DNA from: Clytia hemisphaerica
Lineage: Eukaryota; Cnidaria; Hydrozoa; Leptothecata; Clytiidae
Direction: 5' to 3'
Length of the DNA: 64,000 bases
Assembly (NCBI GenBank): GCA_902728285.1
Contig: CACVBU010000083.1
Location: 186,001 to 250,000 of the forward strand
In this document: positions 57,705 through 64,000 of the stretch, in pieces
Layout of the letters: the number at the start of each line of letters is the position of its first letter
Numbering within the stretch: the first letter of the stretch is position 1
Translations under genes and position numbers: made by a program
Notes under the pieces: model-generated
Database searches by the model: none
What the model was told of the DNA's origin: nothing
The model's input: only the letters and a program-made list of their open reading frames with translations

Positions 57705-60700
57705 TTACGTTGGACTTGCACGTAGAGAGTCTTCATAGCTCCCTTGTATAAACGCCGCAACGGTACGTTCCAAATCACGGCGTTGTTTCTTACGAGACTT
57801 ACGTAAACTGTAAATCACAAACAAGATCCAATTCAAGAAGTTCAAACAAGCCATAAAGTAGAAAAAATGATCCAAGTTTCCTGTGAGATGCGGGACTGGG
57901 TCATCCCTACTGAGCTTACTGGAGTCTTTGCCGATGAAATTGAAACCTAATTTGTTACCTAGTACGATAATTGCTGACGTCAGCAAAGCACCGATGCCGT
58001 TAACAACGAAAAAGAGACTGGTGACGAAACTTTGCATCGATCGTGGTGCACGACAGTATGCAAATTCCAAACCTGTGAAAAAAGAAATGATTAAAATATT
58101 TTTAAAAGATGCAAGGGATAATCTGAAAGTAGAAACAAAGAATTTTTTGAACAGAAAAATAATTTGACTCATTTTACGAAACATTGTAATAGCGTATTGG
58201 TCTAGCTAGATCAAGGTCTCGATTTTTTGAATATTTCTTCACTTCGAGCCGATTCCTAGTCCACGGTCACGGTTACTTTCAGGGGTAACTCTAAATACCT
58301 CCAATTGACTGACTCTTCTGGTCTGCAAGCTGTTAATCATCATGCTAACTGACTAGAAGGGAATCTGAAATTTGCGATCTGATGGTGGCTATGAAAGTTA
58401 ATTCATTTGAGGGTATCGTATTAACCCTTTCAGACCCGGAGTTTTCACAGCTACTTTCCCAGAGCCGTAAAATGAGTTTTTGAATGCGTTTACTTATGCT
58501 TCAATATCTCTGGAATTACTAAACCTAGGCTTATCAAGTTTTCCCCCTTTTTCACTTATAGTATGAGGATCATTTTGATAGAAAAAAAATTGCAAAGTGA
58601 CGTCATCAGCGTGTCACGTGACCAGAGAAAGGCAAAAAAAATTGAAAACAGTATTTTTTGCCATTCAATGATAATTTTTTTATGAAAAATGGTTTAAACC
58701 CATTTATTCTTCTGATAAATGTTTAGCACAACAGTATCTACTAACTGAAAAAATAATTGTTTGATTAGCTCCTCATAGAAAAATCATAATGATTGATAGA
58801 AGCTGTAAAAAATCCCATTTTCGGCCTTACAGGTTTTGCTTGCAAATTTTTGCAATACTTTTGCTGTAAACAAAACTTTTTACTCGAACAAGCTTTTTTT
58901 ACGCAGTCTTTTGCACACGACGCGCTATCTTATCTTCTTTGAAAGCTACTTAAAGACATTTCTTTATTTCCCGCCAAAACATCACAATTTCAAAAAGAAG
59001 TCAGGGACAGCAGTGCGGTCCTCTGGGAAAAACGAAGGGTATAAAGGGACCGCAGTGCAGTCCCCTGGGACTGAAAGGGTTAAGAAACACCCCGGTTGGA
59101 AAATACCCTGGAATTTCAGCCCCACTGGAAAATTGACTTTGATTTCATCCCCACTCGAAATTCAATGTTTAAAAATTGCACTCGAAAACCGTCCCCACTG
59201 GATTTTTTAACCTTGGAACAATAGAATTTCTATCCCCATTGCAATTTCAATAGGAATTTTTATCCACATTGAGAAAAAAAAGTTCGTCCGGGGCTGTGAC
59301 ACAGGGGTGTTAAGAAAAACCTTTCCATTCTTTGAATAAATAATTACTTAGATTTGCAATTTTTGCATAAGGGAGGTCAAGTGTATAAACACCCATGTCT
59401 TTTCTTCCAACGATGGCGCTGAAATTTCCAGGGAAATCTCAATCGGGATAAAAAATTTATTGTTCCTAAGACGAAAATGGTTGAATGTTTTTCCATTGAA
59501 TCCTTGATGGAATTAAAGTCAATCTTCCAGTACGGTAGACTAGAGTCTACTTCTGACTGAACTTTGCTTCTTAATAATTTTTGATGATGTACGGTCCACC
59601 GACGTACTTCATCACGCCATCCAGTCTATAAAGAAAGCTTCAAGTGGACCCCATGCTACCAGTAGGGCTGTAACTTGGACGATTTTTTTAATTTCTAGTA
59701 GCTAGGGCGCGGGTCCCAGCGGGTATGTGACACAGGAAGTGTGTATAGACATACCAGTAATAAGAACGAAAATCTCTGAGATTCCAAGTAATACGTATTG
59801 TGGTATTTGATAAAAGATGCTGAAGTTTCTTGCCAAAATTCTAATATGTTCATCGTTCACTTCATTGGTGTGTGACCCAGCTGTGTTTTTACGGTGGTAT
59901 TCAACAAGACCCGCTGATACCATTGCAAGACTGGCAATAATCATACCTTAAAAATTAAAAAAAGCAATTAAATAACAGTTTTTCGGGCACTTTTCAAAAT
60001 TAAATATACCTTACTAGTAACCCTATCACTGCTTAAATTCCCCTAACCTACCCCCACCCCTTACCCACTGCCCACCCCGCCCTTCCGGGATCGGGCGGCG
60101 CCAAAGGCGCGCAAAAGAAAGAAGAGACTCTAAGCTATCCAACGAACTATGAACAAGCTTCTAACTTCTTCTATATCCGGAGATATAAGCCTTTAAAGTT
60201 TGAACTCGCGATTTTCTTTAAAAAAACTTAGAAAAAATGATCGTGGCACTTTAAAGGGTTAAATAGTAAGCGCAGTAAATTTCGCGTGAGTGAATACACC
60301 TATTTCCTATTAGCAGATTCATGCAAAAGTCACGAAAAAACGTCGAGTAAACAAACTTTTGATTGGTGGAGGTATGCAAAGATTACCTCATACTCTGGAC
60401 ATTTTGAAAAATATGCTTGTATATGCAATATTTCAGCCAATCAGAGACTTTCTCAACGTTTTTCGCGACTTTTTTACATGAATCCGCTAATAGGAAATAC
60501 GTGTATTTCGAATTTTCACAAATTCCGGCCCTTTTCGCAAAATTTTTGCGATTAGTTTTTTAAGTTAATCCCTTAATATCCAAAATAGCCGATTCACTAA
60601 TTCTCACACAAAAATTTCGGTTATTCTACCCTATGCGAATATGTGAAGGAAAAGAAGATTTATGGTGGACTCTCGCTAATTCGAACTTATATTATTCGAA

Positions 60701-63669
60701 TCTTTCTATAATTCGAACTAAAAAAAAAGAAAAAAATTAGATTCATAGCTTTCAAGTTCAAATGAGCGATACTCTTACTCTATATAACACATTCACTTAC
60801 CAATAGACATTCTGAATAAATGTGGGGCCCTCTCGAACAATGAATCAAGTTTTGGATACACAAATTGATCGATGACAGGTACCAAGAAAAGAACAGTGAT
60901 ATTATTGACTAACTGTAACCAGGCTGCAGGGATCTCCTCGTTCTCCATTGTCGGTATACGCATATGCATCCCTTGCACCAAGAATAAACCATTGACCTAA
61001 AAATTGACATTTCAAATAGATTTTTAGTAGTCGTATATGCATCCCTTGCACCAGGAATAAACCATTGACCTAACAAGTGATACTTTTATGGACCTACCTG
61101 GTTATGCATTTAACACATTTATAATTAATATGTACGTGACGTGACCATTAAACAATCATTCAGAACACAAATAGTGACGATCTATTAAAATTAGTCGTTT
61201 GTTTCTTATAAAAAAGCTTTTAGAAACCGAAATTTCATGCTCTTGAAATATTCTTTCATATTTAAGACTTCGTGAGCAAAAACAAACATCTATCTCATAA
61301 AAAAATTTAGTAATTTGGCTAAGAACATTGATGTATGCTTATTAATAGTGATTCTTATAGATAAACATGCGTTTTTTGAGCCGAAAAATTCTTTTTTTAC
61401 TAAAATCTGCTTGAGCCATCTTTTACCTACTTTCATGCAAAAAATCAGAAAAAAACAATGATCCAATATTTCACAAAGTCCAAAAAACCCTTTATTGGCT
61501 GTTTTTTAGCTGAAATTTACCCCAAAATTTTTTTTTCCCAAAATCGAGCTCCGTCACATTCGAGGGTTTATAGTTATGTATCTTTGTGCAAAAAATCATA
61601 AAGAATAAAAGAGCCAATCTCGAGAAAAGCCAATAACTAAGTAATTGATAATGTGCTTATAAAAAAAATTGAATTTGGCCAGTTTTTTATAAAAACACGC
61701 CAAGCAACCCAACCAAAATTTCATGTCTAAACACACATATCCTTCAAAAGTAAGCCCTCATGAGCAAAAAAAAAACATCTATCTCATAAAAAAATTGAGT
61801 AATTTGATACCCTAGTTTCATGCAAAAAATCAGAAAAAATTAATGATCCCATTTTTTAGCCGTTTTTTGGCCCAAATTTGCCCCCAAATTTTTTTTTTCG
61901 AAAATCGGGCTCCGTCACATTTTGCCCACTACCATTTTGCACCTTTGTACCAAAAATCAAAAAAATCTTATGATTCAATCCCGAGAAAAGTTGGTAACAG
62001 ACGGACGGACGGACGGACGAACACAGGTTAATTTATAGGACCTCCAGGTAGGTCCAAAAACTGACGTTTTGAATTAGAATGCTATTTTAAACCAATTTCA
62101 AAATAGGGTCATTATTGAATTAATCTAAGAGCAACTGTTTATCCGGGATGTGCTAATAAACTAGTTCTTCTCGACTTCTAAGAAGTTAGTGAAAGATCTA
62201 GCCATCAAGATGACTAAAATCAACGACTTTAGGTTATGTTAAAAGAACAAACTATATAAGAGCATAAGACAAAAATACTCACAGAATGGTTAAAATAAGA
62301 ACAAATTAAGAACATTTTCAGGATTACAAATCAAAAAGATTATGAAAGATCAAAGCGTAAAAATAAAATTGAATAAACGTAATGTAAGAAATCTCACCTG
62401 GTAATAGCAACTGCAATAGATGATTAGGAAAAGAAGTGTTGGAAACAAAGACACCAACACTTTAACGTCATCAACATCACTGTCCAAAAATTTGCCGCCA
62501 TACTTAATCTTTGCTCGATCCAATCTCCCGTCCATAGGATTATATTCTTCATATGCGCTGTGAGGCCTATTAGAAGCAAAGTTAATTTTGCTAAAAAAGA
62601 CCAGCTTCGAAGCTTAGTTTCGAGTTTTTAACATCCGTGAGTAATTCCTCAAATAAATCTTCCTATCATCTCTTCTGAGACACTTTAAAAAACTCAAATA
62701 ACGAAAGTATTTTCAGAATCTGATTCAAGGGTGGGTTGACTAGTAATGCATAATTTTATAAGCTAACAGCTAACACCAATCTTACCTTTTCCCAGTAAGA
62801 GCATTCCACAAGATTTTGATGATCATTATCACATTTTTCTTTGGTAACAAAATATGATAATTCCTTTGTCGTGGAACAATAAAAATCAAGGCACCAAGTC
62901 CAAGTAAACTCAATGGCACGACATAACCAGTACAAAATCCAAAGTGAATCTGAATCCAAACAATCAATGAAAAACCCATTAAACTTCCTATGTTAATTGC
63001 CCAATAAAAGTAATTAAAAAATGATCTCAATTCAGAATTGTCTGAATTGGAGTCAATTTGATCAGCCCCAAAGGGTGACATGTTCGATTTGAAACAACCT
63101 TCTCCCAATGAGATTAGGAAAAGGGATCCTAAAAACCAACCGACAAACAATTTCTGCCGTCCTCTATCAAAATCATCATCATCTATTTCGTGATTCATAA
63201 TATGTGCAATATAGCTCATGTTCGCATAACCAACAATATAAATTATCAATCCAGTGATAATTGTATTGAATCGACCTAATAATGAATCTCCTAATATACC
63301 ACCAATAAAACAACTGATCCATGTCAATCCAGAAAAACCAAGTGTAACATTCACACTCTCATCTGCTGTATAATCCAAATAGACATTGGTAAAATATGCC
63401 AAGTTGCCCAACAATCCATAATATGCAGTTCTTTCTAAAGTAACAGTCAACATAACACAAAATTTAGCAAGCTTTTTATTGCGTTCAGCAAATAATCTAT
63501 CACTGAGTACATGTCTTCTGGGTTTCTTGTTCCTCTCGGATTCATCAGAGCTGAGTAGAGGTTGAGAAAGAGAGTTCAAAGAACTACTTCTACCTGAAGC
63601 CATAAGGCTTTCATCATCTTCATTGTCTGTGTCGCTCATTGGGAAACTAATACTTTTATCATTCACCAT
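57705..63669 (-). CDS. SLC15-family (PTR2/POT) proton-coupled transporter, 602 aa
   Basis: Five exons, right to left: 63669-62786, 62566-62398, 60996-60801, 59946-59755 and 58072-57705, all with GT-AG borders and matching phases (2, 0, 1, 1); they sum to 1809 bp with no internal stop. The family imports di- and tripeptides, or histidine and peptides, with protons. Visible signatures: Glu79-Arg80 with YYG (LERTAYYG), GGILGDSLLGRF (~123-134), and the PTR2 block RSFFNYFYWAINIGSL (~215-230). Later exons read CYYQVNGLFLVQGMHMRIP, GISEIFVLITG and GLEFAYCRAPRS. The layout fits SLC15A3/A4-like proteins better than intestinal SLC15A1/2 because no large extracellular domain is present. SQPLLSSDE near residue 38 could act as a dileucine lysosomal signal (inference). 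The ATG at 63669 was chosen as the first in frame. Introns 2-4 are loaded with mobile elements. Confidence 0.93.
58425..59079. mobile_element. piggyBac-like MITE, TTAA duplication
   Basis: CCCTTTCAGACCCGGAG at the left, CTGGGACTGAAAGGG at the right, with TTAA on both sides (58421-58424, 59080-59083). CCCTTT ends with a TTAA duplication are typical of piggyBac-type elements. It is 655 bp with no transposase; it lies in intron 4 of the transporter gene. Confidence 0.8.
59080..59318. repeat. Dispersed repeat family R2, copy 2
   Basis: Homologous to 29576-29830. Here the ends look inverted (AACACCCC at the left, GGGGTGTT at the right), hinting that the family is a small DNA transposon. It directly abuts the piggyBac-like element. 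Confidence 0.6.
60293..60507. mobile_element. Foldback MITE in intron 3 of the transporter gene
   Basis: AATACACCTATTTCCTATTA and the reverse complement of TAATAGGAAATACGTGTATT pair for about 48 bp, with CGAAAAAACG/CGTTTTTCG continuing inward. No ORF. The C-rich tract at 60045-60110 nearby is unexplained. Confidence 0.75.
60958..61072 (-). repeat. Partial duplication of a transporter exon start
   Basis: 60958-60998 (acceptor plus the first ~38 coding bases of exon 3) recurs at 61033-61072 with two or three changes, including the acceptor AG. The second copy is upstream in the transcript and leads into non-coding sequence, so it is a potential decoy acceptor. Confidence 0.85.
61075..62056. 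mobile_element. Transposon family M2, copy B, in the transporter intron
   Basis: GGACCTACCTGG near the left end and CCAGGTAGGTCC near the right are inverted. It carries (GGAC)n at 62001-62018 and two diverged internal copies of a GCAAAAAATCAGAAAAAA block. It matches 18727-19169 plus 23364-23393 in reverse orientation. Exact ends are uncertain by several bases. No transposase. Confidence 0.65.
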
Positions 63670-64000
63670 CAATGTTTCATTTTTTCAAATATGATTTCTT
63701 AAAAAGATAACAATTAAAATTATATAGGTCACAGATCAATGTACTCAGCTTTAATTACTATAAAACACAATAAAAATGTTTTAGAACACTTACTGTTGTC
63801 AAAAATATCATTATCATATATGTCTTTTTAAAGCTCACACCAACTCCAACCGTATGCTTACCTACCAGATACGTTTGCATTCTGTACCAAGAAAATTATA
63901 GTACATGTTTATAATTAGAGAAAAACTAAACGCTCTATCTGAAAATGAAAATCAACAGTCTGTTTACAGTTAGGTAATTTTAAATGGAAAGAGTACTATC
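63670..64000. other. Upstream region of the transporter gene
   Basis: AT-rich; it probably contains the 5' UTR or an upstream non-coding exon and the promoter. No motif assigned. Confidence 0.4.

Overview
The window looks like AT-rich nuclear DNA from an invertebrate animal. It has GT-AG introns, genes split over kilobases, class A GPCR, RING-H2 and SLC15 transporter genes, exons that each encode one ShKT domain, and dense DNA-transposon debris. ShKT exons plus an intact-looking Polinton layout would suit a cnidarian or another early-branching animal, but that is a guess; nothing here fixes the species. There is one 764-base run of N at 53781-54544.

Layout, left to right. 1-3.2 kb: repeats, then a plus-strand gene with three single-domain ShKT exons and a SINE-like insert in its first visible intron. 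3.2-10.3 kb: no convincing long gene; several MITE-like elements, a minisatellite, and one short minus-strand ORF with a YY1-like start context. 10.3-14.5 kb: a minus-strand pseudogene combining a NERD-like nuclease domain with a P-loop NTPase, broken by two frameshifts, a stop and a 1.6-kb transposon. 14.5-27.4 kb: repeats only, including a 4.2-kb element with ~1-kb terminal inverted repeats and a 1.2-kb near-perfect palindrome nested in another element. 27.4-28.9 kb: an intronless rhodopsin-like GPCR. 31.0-32.1 kb: a membrane RING-H2 protein on the minus strand. 32-40.6 kb: MITEs and a ~400-bp AATC microsatellite.

40.7-55.7 kb holds a Polinton/Maverick element delimited to the base: 40687-55714, ~254-282-bp terminal inverted repeats with internal 27-bp tandem units, and a 6-bp target duplication (ATCCAA). 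It encodes protein-primed DNA polymerase B, an FtsK/HerA-type packaging ATPase, an integrase with chromodomain, major and probable minor capsid proteins, an adenovirus-type protease and several unassigned proteins. Most of these genes carry frameshifts, while the host genes in the window are intact. The Polinton sits inside a smaller inverted-repeat element (40665-56120) that has its own TAA target duplication.

57.7-63.7 kb is a five-exon SLC15 (PTR2/POT) proton-coupled peptide/histidine transporter gene on the minus strand, 602 codons when spliced, with introns full of mobile elements and a partial exon duplication.

The Polinton genes work as one unit (polymerase to copy, integrase to insert, ATPase, capsid proteins and protease to package). 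The host genes around it show no functional link to each other or to it.
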